Below, one piece after another: positions 38,801 to 46,478 of a DNA stretch of 64,000 bases. The notes under the pieces are model-generated. The model had not been told where the DNA came from. It did no database searches and saw only the letters and a program-made list of their open reading frames with translations. The stretch spans positions 62,001-126,000 of the forward strand of contig NZ_JASISS010000004.1 of NCBI RefSeq assembly GCF_030063195.1, read 5' to 3'. Origin of the DNA: Cryobacterium sp. PH31-AA6 (lineage in GTDB: Bacteria; Actinomycetota; Actinomycetes; Actinomycetales; Microbacteriaceae). The translations under genes and the position numbers were made by a program. Within the stretch, counting starts at the first letter, position 1; each line of letters starts with the position of its first letter.

Positions 38801-39493
38801 GATCGCAACATCCATGCCGTTGTCGATCAGCGCTTGTATCCAGTCGCGAGTGCCAGTGCGGGTCCGTACTGCGGACTGGCGCTGAAAGAAGGCCTGCAGG
38901 CAACGAAACGCCGCCGGACCGGAACCAGACGAAATCACCCGTTCCATCCGGGCTATCGCGGAGTCAGCGCGGGTATCACTGACATCCTCGACCTCCCAGG
39001 CCATGATTCGAGCGTGCGAGAGGATCTCGTCCGTGCCGGCACCGCACTCCTCGAAGACCCGGGCCTTGAATGCCTCGAAGTGAGCGAGGTCTCCCGCAGG
39101 CGGTTCCGGCGAACGTCCGAGGCGACGACCATCCAGCACGCGCATCGCTCCGGCGACCTGACCACCGACCGTTCGCAAGGCCAGCACAAGCGTGTCATCG
39201 GCTCCCAGCGTCTGCGCGGCCCACTGGCGCAGAGTGCTTCGGAGCGAGGCTTTGTTCAGAGACCGTTTCGCTTGGATGAACCATCGCTCCCCGTTCTCCA
39301 TCGTGCAGACGAGGTCGTCCACGGCGTCCGCCGTCTCGAGAGCTATTGCAGTCGGAACCCGACCATCTACTCCGTCCAGCGGCGTCCCGGACAGGCCATG
39401 CGCGGCCAGTACGGCGGCGAACCCATTGCGATGGAGGCTGCCAAGCTCATTCGCCGCTCCACCCGCATTCGAGGTGTTCGCGGTGTCAGACAT
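35873..39493 (-). CDS. Avs/bNLR-like NACHT protein with N-terminal nuclease and C-terminal RanBP2-type zinc finger
   Basis: A 1206-residue STAND NTPase, the architecture of bacterial NLR-like phage sensors. Residues 10-130 look like a PD-(D/E)xK (Cap4/Mrr-like) effector: DDLVC at 59-63 and FIQAKRS at 72-78. The NACHT module has Walker A GLPGAGKS (313-320) and Walker B VLLLDGLDE (392-400), with a sensor-type TTRES at about 432. Residues 560-1150 are long helical repeats, the usual ligand-sensing part. The end WTCIWCFEENPISAYVCGRC follows the RanBP2 zinc-finger spacing W-x-C-x2-C-x3-N-x6-C-x2-C exactly. It stands alone with no partner gene, as Avs proteins do. The trigger cannot be predicted. 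Confidence 0.78.
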   Translation of the reverse strand: MSDTANTSNAGGAANELGSLHRNGFAAVLAAHGLSGTPLDGVDGRVPTAIALETADAVDDLVCTMENGERWFIQAKRSLNKASLRSTLRQWAAQTLGADDTLVLALRTVGGQVAGAMRVLDGRRLGRSPEPPAGDLAHFEAFKARVFEECGAGTDEILSHARIMAWEVEDVSDTRADSAIARMERVISSGSGPAAFRCLQAFFQRQSAVRTRTGTRDWIQALIDNGMDVAIDGLGTVAATQVLEDQALAEYRDIMASHRDRLDLAMISPRVPALNVDDFIASVDVEYDTGELRAGNNPLTHVLRRNGRLILRGLPGAGKSEAVRQVAAWLAAQPGAPLPLLVRLRDIATVVTSVDDVSLDLLIRTAASHGGREPSAPLMRALQSEIRSGYCVLLLDGLDETHAKRGTIAAGIAQVLSGLSTDVGVLLTTRESAMDAAAHVGLPVVDLKPLSSRKAQVALIEAYAAATLPEADREEWCRVKLELISPYADSHRDIWEVPLLATLATLRLLDGNSAGDSAGELLKSVIEDSINRWEVQRFANNLDAPDPGFSPGMFLDGFAVIGRALNANATLSVSDARQLVVAALSNWALSHRSAERIAEFVVTFWDETVGVFVDTGQNLQPRSRVFAELGDAYAAVRLDSVMERQEWLTQCLDNPERANALALATSADVDIARWLIAAAAEEVGIRRARAARWMVESLPSWSSLTDADVGDVMSALSAAAMDRIPVIATRPHDGILATLARAEESKDRDDGLGWRFAVELASLPVPLHLRPHKDALLDKYVTDPDRSVILRALCDLVVAADSPIGVVNEPVVDAIERALAYPLAEYRDVPPSLDRFGTLNISTSNGSPPAGLDRVAMQAAHFATHLTEAAVDRIWDISIRLPAGKYNEVRRTLTAAGYESPHEAAGELSWLAQTRRDEFELGWFLPYLTGGEASTSEIAAMERWRMCALSDLVDFASLGTAAYWELREASKTPASSVEVLLRAAIGSAQLSHAAVRVEAIDVRRVGGAEHDDLVSYLFTPRLQPAARADGAIPEGSARDLIAIVAGRGKWASDLACDVLMRQSYPSVCDAAREVCAANWHSERNLAFVRLLNAPSAAHEATLLMAEGGGARAATGLYLAADDTDVDEELLLLARADSDGTVRDAAGATLKEVLAARHWTCIWCFEENPISAYVCGRCEHSSSNSLATHKNIREYVKQAEARGGHDS

Positions 39494-40105
39494 CTGTAAA
39501 TTGTTTCACACGTTGGATTCAGGGCCATGGTCCCCTGGATATGCTTACTGTAAGCAATGAGTTCCGGGCGTTCGTTCAACGCAACAATGCACCATCACGC
39601 GCTCGAATTCACCATTTAGGTCAGCCTCTCCTTGCCCCCACGAAACGCCTCATAACCCATGGGATACAAGACACTGACACCTGCACCGGAGCGACGTGGG
39701 CACACGACTTCATGTGCCAAGTAGCGATCACAGAACGCCGCCACGAAGCGCTAACAGTCACATCTTTTTGGGGGGAGTCTCGACGTGTACGACCGGGTAC
39801 ACCTTGATGGACGCTTCGATCGGAACCATGGACATGACGAAGGCGCCGACGGGCAACCGGGGATCTAGTGTTCTCGGGATCGTCCGCGCCGGGGCATCTC
39901 CGGACTATGCGGCGATGCGCTTGATGACCGCCGTCACGTCGACCAACGCGATACTCGTGCGGGCCGGGTCTTCCCTGAGATATCCATCGAGCTGCGCCTG
40001 ACGTGCATCGACTAGCTGGGAATGTCGGTGGCGCCCTATACCCTCGAAAGGAGTTCATTTATGGCCAAAGGCGGTCACTACTCACAAACAGAAGGAGGTC
40101 ACGCT
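39494..40105. other. Control region between Avs-like and TIR genes
   Basis: About 610 nt. Frames on either strand (for example 39,621-40,058 minus) are Arg-rich and domain-less. The stretch should hold divergent promoters. Near its end two ribosome sites stand before two in-frame starts of the TIR gene: AAGGAG before ATG 40061 and GAAGGAGG before GTG 40106. Confidence 0.4.
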
Positions 40106-40477
40106 GTGGCTGACAAAAAGATCGTTTTCGTCGCGTTTGCCATCGAGGACGAACGGCAGAGGGATTTCCTGAAGGGTCAGTCCCTCCACCCTCGCGCTCC
40201 ATTCGAGTTCATCGACATGTCGGTAAAGGAGCGCTACGAGTCCGGCTGGAAGGACAAGGTCCGGACTCGCATCCGTCGCTCAGACGGCGTAATCGCCCTC
40301 GTCAGCAAGAACTCACTGACCTCGGAGGGACAGGCGTGGGAGATCCAGTGCGCGAAGGAAGAGGGTAGGCCTGTCCGCGGGATCTGGATCTACAAGGACG
40401 ACCGGACCTCGCTCGCGGGAGTGAGCACTGTTGCGTGGACCGACGCCAACGTCGCCGCATTCATCGACTCGCTCTGA
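40106..40477 (+). CDS. ThsB-like TIR protein (DUF1863 type), signal-producing subunit of a TIR-caspase system
   Basis: Predicted TIR enzyme that makes a cyclic ADP-ribose-type signal from NAD on phage infection. The TIR fold is read from strand [46 protein letters not shown] and the helix with the catalytic-type Glu, [20 protein letters not shown]. These are the features of the MTH538/ThsB branch and not of animal-like TIRs. Starting at GTG 40106 (GAAGGAGG, ideal spacing) gives 123 aa; ATG 40061, also with a ribosome site, adds 15 residues. The caspase gene follows after 11 nt. TIR plus caspase-like protease is the published type IV Thoeris pairing. Confidence 0.78.
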   Translation: MADKKIVFVAFAIEDERQRDFLKGQSLHPRAPFEFIDMSVKERYESGWKDKVRTRIRRSDGVIALVSKNSLTSEGQAWEIQCAKEEGRPVRGIWIYKDDRTSLAGVSTVAWTDANVAAFIDSL

Positions 40478-40488
40478 GTCGCGCCGAC

Positions 40489-41472
40489 ATGCGCAAGGCA
40501 CTCATCGTCGGGATCGACTACTACGACAAGATTTCTCCGCTTCGAGGCGCAGTGAACGACGCGTACAGCGTCAAGAGCGTCCTCGAACGCCACGCCGACG
40601 GAACCCTCAACTTCGCGCAGCCGAGGCTGATGACAGGAACAGGCCCCGATTCCACTGTTACCCGAACTCAGCTTCGGGAAGCGGTCGAGGAGCTGTTTAG
40701 GGACGACGCCGACATCTCACTGTTCTACTTTGCAGGGCATGGCTACGTCGACGGCACTGGCGGATTCTTATGCGCGAGCGACTGCGAGGCGGGCCACGAC
40801 GGCCTTTCGCTCGCAGACGTGATGGCATTTGCCAACAGCTCGCCAGCAAAAAATAAGGTGATAGTCCTCGACAGCTGCCACGGCGGCGTCGTGGGGAGCA
40901 ATCCGGTCGCCACGCAGGTCTCTGAGATCAAGGAAGGCGTCACGATCCTCACCGCCTCGACGGCGGATCAGTACGCCATGGAGACGGGCGTTGGATCGGG
41001 CGTGTTCACGAGCCTGCTCGTGGATGCATTGAGCGGTGCCGCCGCCAATCTTGTGGGCGACATCACTCCGGGCAGCGTGTACGCACACATAGACCAGTCA
41101 CTCGGCAACTGGGCTCAGCGTCCTGTTTTCAAGACGAATGTGAAGAAGTTCGTTTCACTCAGGGAGACGGACGCGCCGATCGAACTGGCTGACTTGCAGA
41201 AGCTCACGACCCTGTTCGACGAACCCACTACGCAACTTCAGCTTGACCCTGGCTATGAGCCAGAACGTTCAGGAAAAGAGGACGATTCGGTTCCGCCATC
41301 GGACCCGGCAAAGAACGCCGACTTCGCAGTCTTGCAGACTCTGGTGAAGGTGAACTTGGTTCGTCCGGTCAGCGCGCCTCACATGTGGCACGCGGCGATG
41401 GAGTCAAAAGCGTGTGAGCTCACCGTTCTCGGCCAGCACTACTGGAACCTCGTAAAGAAGGGCCTGGTCTGA
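40489..41472 (+). CDS. Caspase-like protease (peptidase C14), effector of the TIR system
   Basis: Metacaspase-type cysteine protease of 327 aa. The start [11 protein letters not shown] is the caspase p20 entry strand; the catalytic dyad is His84 in FYFAGHGY and Cys130 in [21 protein letters not shown] continues the core and [11 protein letters not shown] closes it (about residue 190). Residues 220-327 are an extra domain, partly acidic, ending [21 protein letters not shown]; it could bind the TIR-made signal or substrates. The frame extends upstream into the TIR gene, but ATG 40489 fits the family. In type IV Thoeris the protease is switched on by the TIR product and degrades cell proteins; application here is by homology. 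Confidence 0.85.
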   Translation: MRKALIVGIDYYDKISPLRGAVNDAYSVKSVLERHADGTLNFAQPRLMTGTGPDSTVTRTQLREAVEELFRDDADISLFYFAGHGYVDGTGGFLCASDCEAGHDGLSLADVMAFANSSPAKNKVIVLDSCHGGVVGSNPVATQVSEIKEGVTILTASTADQYAMETGVGSGVFTSLLVDALSGAAANLVGDITPGSVYAHIDQSLGNWAQRPVFKTNVKKFVSLRETDAPIELADLQKLTTLFDEPTTQLQLDPGYEPERSGKEDDSVPPSDPAKNADFAVLQTLVKVNLVRPVSAPHMWHAAMESKACELTVLGQHYWNLVKKGLV

Positions 41473-41753
41473 TGCCGTCTCAGGACCAGATTAGTGAAGT
41501 CCTGGAGAGTGTACAAACGATCCAGCGCTTGGCAGAGATTGAGCACCAGCGATGGGCCCATTGGCAGCAGTTTGTCCACGACCAGTGCGAACGAAGGGCC
41601 GATGGCTCTCTAATAATCCCCCCCGACCTGGTGGAGCGATGGGAGATCCAGATCGCCACTCCGTATGCGGAGCTGTCAGAGCAGGAGAAGAAGAGCGACC
41701 AGGAACAGGTGCACCGATACCTTCCGGTTGTCATCGACGCTCTCACGAGTTGA
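41472..41753 (+). CDS. RyR-domain-like small protein coupled to the caspase gene
   Basis: A 93-residue product whose start shares a base with the caspase stop (TGATG), so it belongs to the same operon. RLAEIEHQRWAHWQQFVHDQ, then IPPDLVERWEIQIATPYAELSEQEKKSD, follow the RyR domain pattern: a W/H/RW helix, then PYxELxExxKxxD. RyR-like domains occur in bacterial nucleotide-signal conflict systems and some phage proteins, where they are thought to bind nucleotide-derived ligands. Its role here (signal sensor, buffer or immunity factor) is unknown; the published two-gene system as I recall it has no such partner. Confidence 0.7.
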   Translation: MPSQDQISEVLESVQTIQRLAEIEHQRWAHWQQFVHDQCERRADGSLIIPPDLVERWEIQIATPYAELSEQEKKSDQEQVHRYLPVVIDALTS

Positions 41754-42217
41754 CTCGAGCGCCTTCGGCCAACTGAGACGCTCCCGGGGCCCCCACAGGC
41801 CGCCGGGGGCGGCCCGGATGCCCGCTCTCAGACAACACCCCGTTTCCCGGCGAGGGCAACCACGATTGCAGGGCAGATGATCAAGGCAGGCGCGACCATT
41901 GCATACCCTCAGTTCACGATGACCGGCCACGTCGTGTTCGACCCGGCGCAGCACACGCTCGTGCACGTCGATCCCTTATCCGGGGCGACGAGGTCCCGTC
42001 GATCGACTCGCTGAGCTCCAGAGCAGTACTTGGTGAAGGACTGGAGCGAGCACACGGGCGTCGCCGACGTCTTCACCGCCGCGGGCGTCATAGAGATCGT
42101 CGAGGCGTTTCACCGTAGGCACCTTCAGCTCGCGCCTAGCTTGTCCTGGTCACCGAGAGGCAGAACTGATCCTCTGGCGACAGTGAGCTGCGGATCAGAA
42201 CGCCGGCGACGGGCCAT
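41754..42217. other. Decayed or non-coding stretch between convergent defence operons
   Basis: About 460 nt. Short plus-strand runs such as FTMTGHVVFDPAQHTLVHVD (about 41,910-41,975) and HTGVADVFTAAGVIEIVEAF (about 42,050-42,110) look like remains of one or two genes in different frames, but no family is recognised and neither has a start or a full frame. Confidence 0.3.
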
Positions 42218-43309
42218 TCAGTCGTCGAGACCGAACGCCTCGGAGACCTGGTCGATGGTGAACTGATTGCGCATCTTCGCGGCCGTGTTCTGGTTGGCGA
42301 ACATGCCGGGCTTCCAGAAGCCTTGCTCACGGGGGATGGCGTGCGTCCACTCAACCGGCACGGCCCATTCGGCGATGTCATCATCCTCATCATCACCCTC
42401 GCGTCGGTACGTGCCCTCCAAAGGAAGCCCGTTCAACGCAGTCTCGCTGCCGTCGTGCAGGACTGTGGTCTCGTCAAAGCGCTTCGCTTCGTCGAGGACA
42501 GTGCCGACGCCGACATAGCCGACCTTGGGGATGCAGGCAAAGACGCGCGACCCAGGGGTTAGGTTCTTCAACGTCCGAGAGAACCACTTGTCACCACCGC
42601 CGGAGACGAAGCCGTATGCCATGCCGTCAGCCCAGTGCCTGCCGTCGGGCGATTCCCCAAAGGAGACGTACCAGTCTTGCCCGTTCCAGGGCTCGCGAGA
42701 CTTCGTCTTGCCTGTGGTCGCAGGAGTTGCGGCCGTCTGTGCGTCGTGCTCGACAAGCCACGTTCGTGCGAGGTAAGCAGCCCCGTTGTCGTGGAAGTGG
42801 CGGAAGAAGACGACGTTGATCGGGATACCGAAGTCCTCGTTGAGGAACCGCACGATGCGTTCGGTTGCGGAGTCGACGGATGCCGCAACGATCGTGAAGA
42901 CCTGGGTTGCGTTGACCATGTCCGGCAGCGTGCCGCCGAACTGTTCCTCGAAGGCTTCCTCCAGCGCAATGCCGGGGCGGTAGTTGGCGAAGATGCTGAT
43001 GATCTCGGCGCGGCCCAGCGTTGCGACCCAGGAACCGTAGTCGAGAGTCTGTGCGGTGACGTCGCGGGGAGTCTTGTCTCGCTTGAGTTCGATCACATGC
43101 ACTGCCGCGGTTTCGTCGATCGCGAGGAGGTCGATGTAACCGCCATGGGCGGTCGTGACCTGTCGACCGACGATCAGAAGCGTCTCACCCAACATCGACG
43201 GGTCTGACTCAATGTAAGACTCCAGCTGCGCCTCGAGGCCGATGACCGTGGCGGTGATACGGGTGAGCTTGCCCCCGTCCGCGCGCCACAGCCCCATCTC
43301 GACGCCCAT
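42218..43309 (-). CDS. NucS/RecB-like nuclease fused to an EVE-like domain
   Basis: Last gene of the four-gene operon, 363 aa. Residues 20-110 form a PD-(D/E)xK nuclease of the NucS/DUF91 sort: GGYIDLLAID (Asp60), HVIELKRD (Glu74, Lys76) and QTLDYGSWV (Gln87). Residues 205-330 look like a PUA-fold EVE domain: WYVSFGE, WFSRTLKNLTPGSRVFACI, GYVGVGTVLDEA. EVE domains bind modified bases in some restriction systems, so this protein might cut or mark modified DNA. The ATG overlaps the stop of the GIY-YIG gene (TGATG). EVE assignment is by pattern and less secure than the nuclease. Confidence 0.7.
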   Translation of the reverse strand: MGVEMGLWRADGGKLTRITATVIGLEAQLESYIESDPSMLGETLLIVGRQVTTAHGGYIDLLAIDETAAVHVIELKRDKTPRDVTAQTLDYGSWVATLGRAEIISIFANYRPGIALEEAFEEQFGGTLPDMVNATQVFTIVAASVDSATERIVRFLNEDFGIPINVVFFRHFHDNGAAYLARTWLVEHDAQTAATPATTGKTKSREPWNGQDWYVSFGESPDGRHWADGMAYGFVSGGGDKWFSRTLKNLTPGSRVFACIPKVGYVGVGTVLDEAKRFDETTVLHDGSETALNGLPLEGTYRREGDDEDDDIAEWAVPVEWTHAIPREQGFWKPGMFANQNTAAKMRNQFTIDQVSEAFGLDD

Positions 43310-44511
43310 CAGTCACGCTCCACGAGCTGTTGCGCCGTTGCCCTGTATTCGTAGTCGACGATCTCGCCGGACATGATCATGTTGATCGCCTGGTTGATCA
43401 CCTTCAGCGGTACGACGAACCACTCCGACGGATCGTAGTTGCGGCCCTTCGTGTCGATCTGCGTGATGTCAAGGCGTACCTCTGAAAACACGCGGTGCAG
43501 GAGGTGCTCCAGTGCGGAGGGCTTGAGGTTGTAAGTGCGGTAGTCCGCGATGATGTCGACCTGCGCCATCAGATAAGTCGGCGCGTTGGCCGCGTTCGCG
43601 ATCCGTTGCTCGACACTGCTCCGGGAGAATCCGATCTTGTACAGGTCCTGCATCGCGGCGATCTGGGGGTCGTCACTGAGCGAGCGAAGCACGTAGATGT
43701 GACCGCTTTCCTTGTCGACGTCACCTACTTCGGTGAGATCGTGACCGGCACGAGCCAAAGCCTGCCCGTCGGCCTCGTGGAGCCGAATCGACAGCGACTG
43801 ACGGTACATCGAGGACTCGGTTCCGTTCTCGAAGATCACTCGGAGACGCTGCTTTTGCTCCTGCTTGCCACGTAGCACCGTGAAAGTCGTCTCGCCGACC
43901 TCTGCCACGAACAACATCACACCATTGAGGACGAAGAAGTTACCCGCTTCGATGCTGCGGATACCAGGGAACGGGATCAACCGGTAAGTACCGTCGGCCA
44001 GCTCGATGTGCTTGGCCTTGAACAACGATTCGAACGCTTCGAAACCTTCGGCCTTCTTCCGTTTTTCGATCGAGTCCGGGGCCTCCGGTGCCCTGCGCTG
44101 CGGCAGGTCCGAAACATCCAACAATCCGGAGTCATCACCGAGCAGGTCCGAATCGTCGCTGCCGAGCAGATCATCGATCGACACGGGAACCTCCGACGCT
44201 TCTAGGAGCCCGAAGTCGTCCAGGTGCTTGAGCGCAGTGGTCTTCTCCTCGTCGGCAAGGATGCCATCGAGCCGAGCGCCAAGCTTGCGTTCGGCGATCT
44301 CCCGGGTTGTCGAGCTGGGAATCCGGTTTTGGGTACGCCGGAACTCCACGATCTCTAGGAACGCCCGCTCGAGGCGGTCACTGGACGTGACCTTCTTTGG
44401 CTTCTCGGGCAGGTCGAGTAGCCCCTCGGCGTCCGAGTCGATCAGCCACTGCATGTCGACCTGGGGCTCTGCGAGGCTGGCGCCGGCTTCATCGTTTCCT
44501 GGTGTGGTCAT
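43309..44511 (-). CDS. GIY-YIG family protein (T5orf172-like)
   Basis: Third gene of the operon, 400 aa. Residues 1-160 are acidic and low in order, with Asp/Leu repeats (SDDSDLLGDDSGLLDVSDL). The second half has a T5orf172/GIY-YIG pattern: GHIYVLRSLS, LYKIGFSR (YIG equivalent KIG), SSVEQRIANAANAPT, then LEHLLHRVFSEVRLD with the conserved Glu/His helix and YDPSEWFVV. It is likely the DNA-cutting subunit acting with the helicase. Start (ATG 44511) overlaps the helicase stop by 4 nt, and its own stop overlaps the next start. Confidence 0.75.
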   Translation of the reverse strand: MTTPGNDEAGASLAEPQVDMQWLIDSDAEGLLDLPEKPKKVTSSDRLERAFLEIVEFRRTQNRIPSSTTREIAERKLGARLDGILADEEKTTALKHLDDFGLLEASEVPVSIDDLLGSDDSDLLGDDSGLLDVSDLPQRRAPEAPDSIEKRKKAEGFEAFESLFKAKHIELADGTYRLIPFPGIRSIEAGNFFVLNGVMLFVAEVGETTFTVLRGKQEQKQRLRVIFENGTESSMYRQSLSIRLHEADGQALARAGHDLTEVGDVDKESGHIYVLRSLSDDPQIAAMQDLYKIGFSRSSVEQRIANAANAPTYLMAQVDIIADYRTYNLKPSALEHLLHRVFSEVRLDITQIDTKGRNYDPSEWFVVPLKVINQAINMIMSGEIVDYEYRATAQQLVERD

Positions 44512-46478
44512 GATTCGTTCACCATCTGAGTTGCCCGCTGCTCAGCGAGGTGCCGCTGCTTCCTCTTCTGGAGGAACAATAGTGCTTCGGCATACCGCTT
44601 CTCGGTCGGGTCGTCGGTGCGGACGTCGGGCTTGCGGCCGTGGACCTTGGCCCAGTTCTGGATCTTGGGGAACAGAGCGAACGCTTCTTCTTCGCTGATC
44701 TCGACCCGGGTAGCGGTGATGGCATCGGAGATGATGCGCAGCACACTCGGCGTTACCGACTTGCTCATGACCTCGAAGGCCCGCTGGAACGGGTTTACCG
44801 AGTCGATGAGGTTAATGTCAATTTCGTCGATGTTGACGAACTTCTCGGCCATCTTGATAAACCGCTTGTCACCGACCTCGCGAATTTCACCGTTCTTGAT
44901 CACAGAGTCCACGACGACCTGCTGACGTACTTCCTCGACCTGCGCTTCGCTGAGATCCGGGTACCGCTCGCGGATGATCTTCGGAATCAGAACCTTGTTA
45001 GTCACCTCGGGGTCGAGGCTGCCCGCAGCGGCCTTCGCGAAGGTGTCGTCCTGAAGGATGGTGGCCTTGAGGTCGTTGAGGTCAGTCTTCACGATCTGCT
45101 TCACCCGGTCGGTCGAGGGTTCCTTGAAACCCTTGATCCGCAACTCACCGGGTTTGGGTGCGTCGTCGTTGCCCGTCTTGGTCTTGAACGTAAAGTTTGG
45201 GGCCAGCACCTGTTCCATCAGGAGCGACGCTGTAATCGCTTTGAGTATGTTGTTGACCGAGTACTTCACCTCGTCGGTGGCAGCATCGGGTTGGGCGATG
45301 AGGTTGGTAAACTGAGCATGCTCCTTGCCCGGGCTGTCCCGAGTGACCCGGCCAATGATCTGGATTACTTCGGTTAGAGAGGCCCGGTACCCGACGGTCA
45401 AGGCGTGCTCAGCGAAGGGCCAGTCGAATCCTTCCTTGGCCATGCCGAGCGCGATGATGATGTCGACTCCGTCACGTTCCTTTGAAGCGACCGTCGAGAG
45501 GTAGTGCTGGGTCTCAGCGCGCTTCTTTTGGTCCGCGTCATTGACCAGGTCAGCGACCCGCAGAATCTGACCGGTGTCCTTGCGTCGAATGCGAATAATG
45601 CCGCTGTCCTCGGTGTCGATGTACTCACCCATCGAATCGATGATGAACCCGACTTCCTCGATTTTGTCCTTCGTGGACTCACCCGAGTTCACGTTCGGGA
45701 TGTGGAGGATCGTCTTCTTGTCGAGATTAAGGATTTCACCGATGGCATCGGTGTAACGACCTTGGTAGAAGTGATGGCCGATGCCCAGGGATTTTAGGTG
45801 CTCGTAGCCGTTGAGCTGGTCGTAGTAGTTGAAGGTGACCGGGGTGAACTGGGCTTCATCGTCCGCAGTCAGGACGGGTACGGAGTCACCGCGGAAATAC
45901 GAACCGGTCATCGCGACGATGTGCACGTCGGAGCCGTTCATCACGTCACGCAGCAGCGCTCCAAGTCGGTTGACTTCTATGTCGGCGGAGACGTGGTGAA
46001 ACTCGTCGATTGCGAGCACCGTCCCGTTGAAGGCGTCGGGCGCGATTCTCTCGAAAGCGAACCGTAAAGTGGCGTGAGTGCAGACAAGCGTCGCGTCTGG
46101 GCCCTCAAGAAACTTGATGAAGGCTGCGACCTTGCCCACCGAGGAACCCGGTGTGCAGAGCTTGTGCTCGGGCTTGATCTCCCAGTCCGCGAAAAATCCC
46201 TGATCGGTCAGATTCGTCGCAGAGAAAGATGCGCCGATCGAGCGTTCGGGGACGGCGACAATGACCTTCTTGCGGCCCTGGTTGTAGAGCTTGTCGAGGG
46301 CAACGAACATGAGCGCGCGCGACTTTCCCGAGGCAGGCGGCGCTTTGATGAGGAGGTGTTGAGCGTCACGCTTGGCGAAGACGCGCTGCTGCATCTCTCG
46401 CATCCCCATCGCGTCGGTGTTTACTGATGCGCCCGTGCGGGCATAGGTCACGTCAACAACGTTGAGTTGCGTATTCAC
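44508..46478 (-). CDS. DEAD/DEAH-box helicase family ATPase of a restriction-like operon
   Basis: Superfamily 2 helicase, 656 aa. Motif I APPASGKS (46-53), motif II AIDEFHH (about 148), motif III AMTGS, and motif VI-like IIGRVTRDS in the second RecA domain are visible, with GMAKEGFDWP between them. The last 250 residues have no known domain. It is coupled by 4-nt overlaps both to the methyltransferase upstream and the GIY-YIG gene downstream, so the proteins probably form one ATP-driven complex that translocates on DNA. R.CglI/NgoAVII systems also pair a MTase with a DEAD ATPase but use a different (PLD) nuclease. Confidence 0.83.
   Translation of the reverse strand: MNTQLNVVDVTYARTGASVNTDAMGMREMQQRVFAKRDAQHLLIKAPPASGKSRALMFVALDKLYNQGRKKVIVAVPERSIGASFSATNLTDQGFFADWEIKPEHKLCTPGSSVGKVAAFIKFLEGPDATLVCTHATLRFAFERIAPDAFNGTVLAIDEFHHVSADIEVNRLGALLRDVMNGSDVHIVAMTGSYFRGDSVPVLTADDEAQFTPVTFNYYDQLNGYEHLKSLGIGHHFYQGRYTDAIGEILNLDKKTILHIPNVNSGESTKDKIEEVGFIIDSMGEYIDTEDSGIIRIRRKDTGQILRVADLVNDADQKKRAETQHYLSTVASKERDGVDIIIALGMAKEGFDWPFAEHALTVGYRASLTEVIQIIGRVTRDSPGKEHAQFTNLIAQPDAATDEVKYSVNNILKAITASLLMEQVLAPNFTFKTKTGNDDAPKPGELRIKGFKEPSTDRVKQIVKTDLNDLKATILQDDTFAKAAAGSLDPEVTNKVLIPKIIRERYPDLSEAQVEEVRQQVVVDSVIKNGEIREVGDKRFIKMAEKFVNIDEIDINLIDSVNPFQRAFEVMSKSVTPSVLRIISDAITATRVEISEEEAFALFPKIQNWAKVHGRKPDVRTDDPTEKRYAEALLFLQKRKQRHLAEQRATQMVNES

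Noticed and set aside
39621-40058. Minus-strand frame of 145 codons before the TIR gene
   Set aside because: Composition is typical of noise (Arg, Ser, Pro), no ribosome site and no family; it covers the TIR promoter region.
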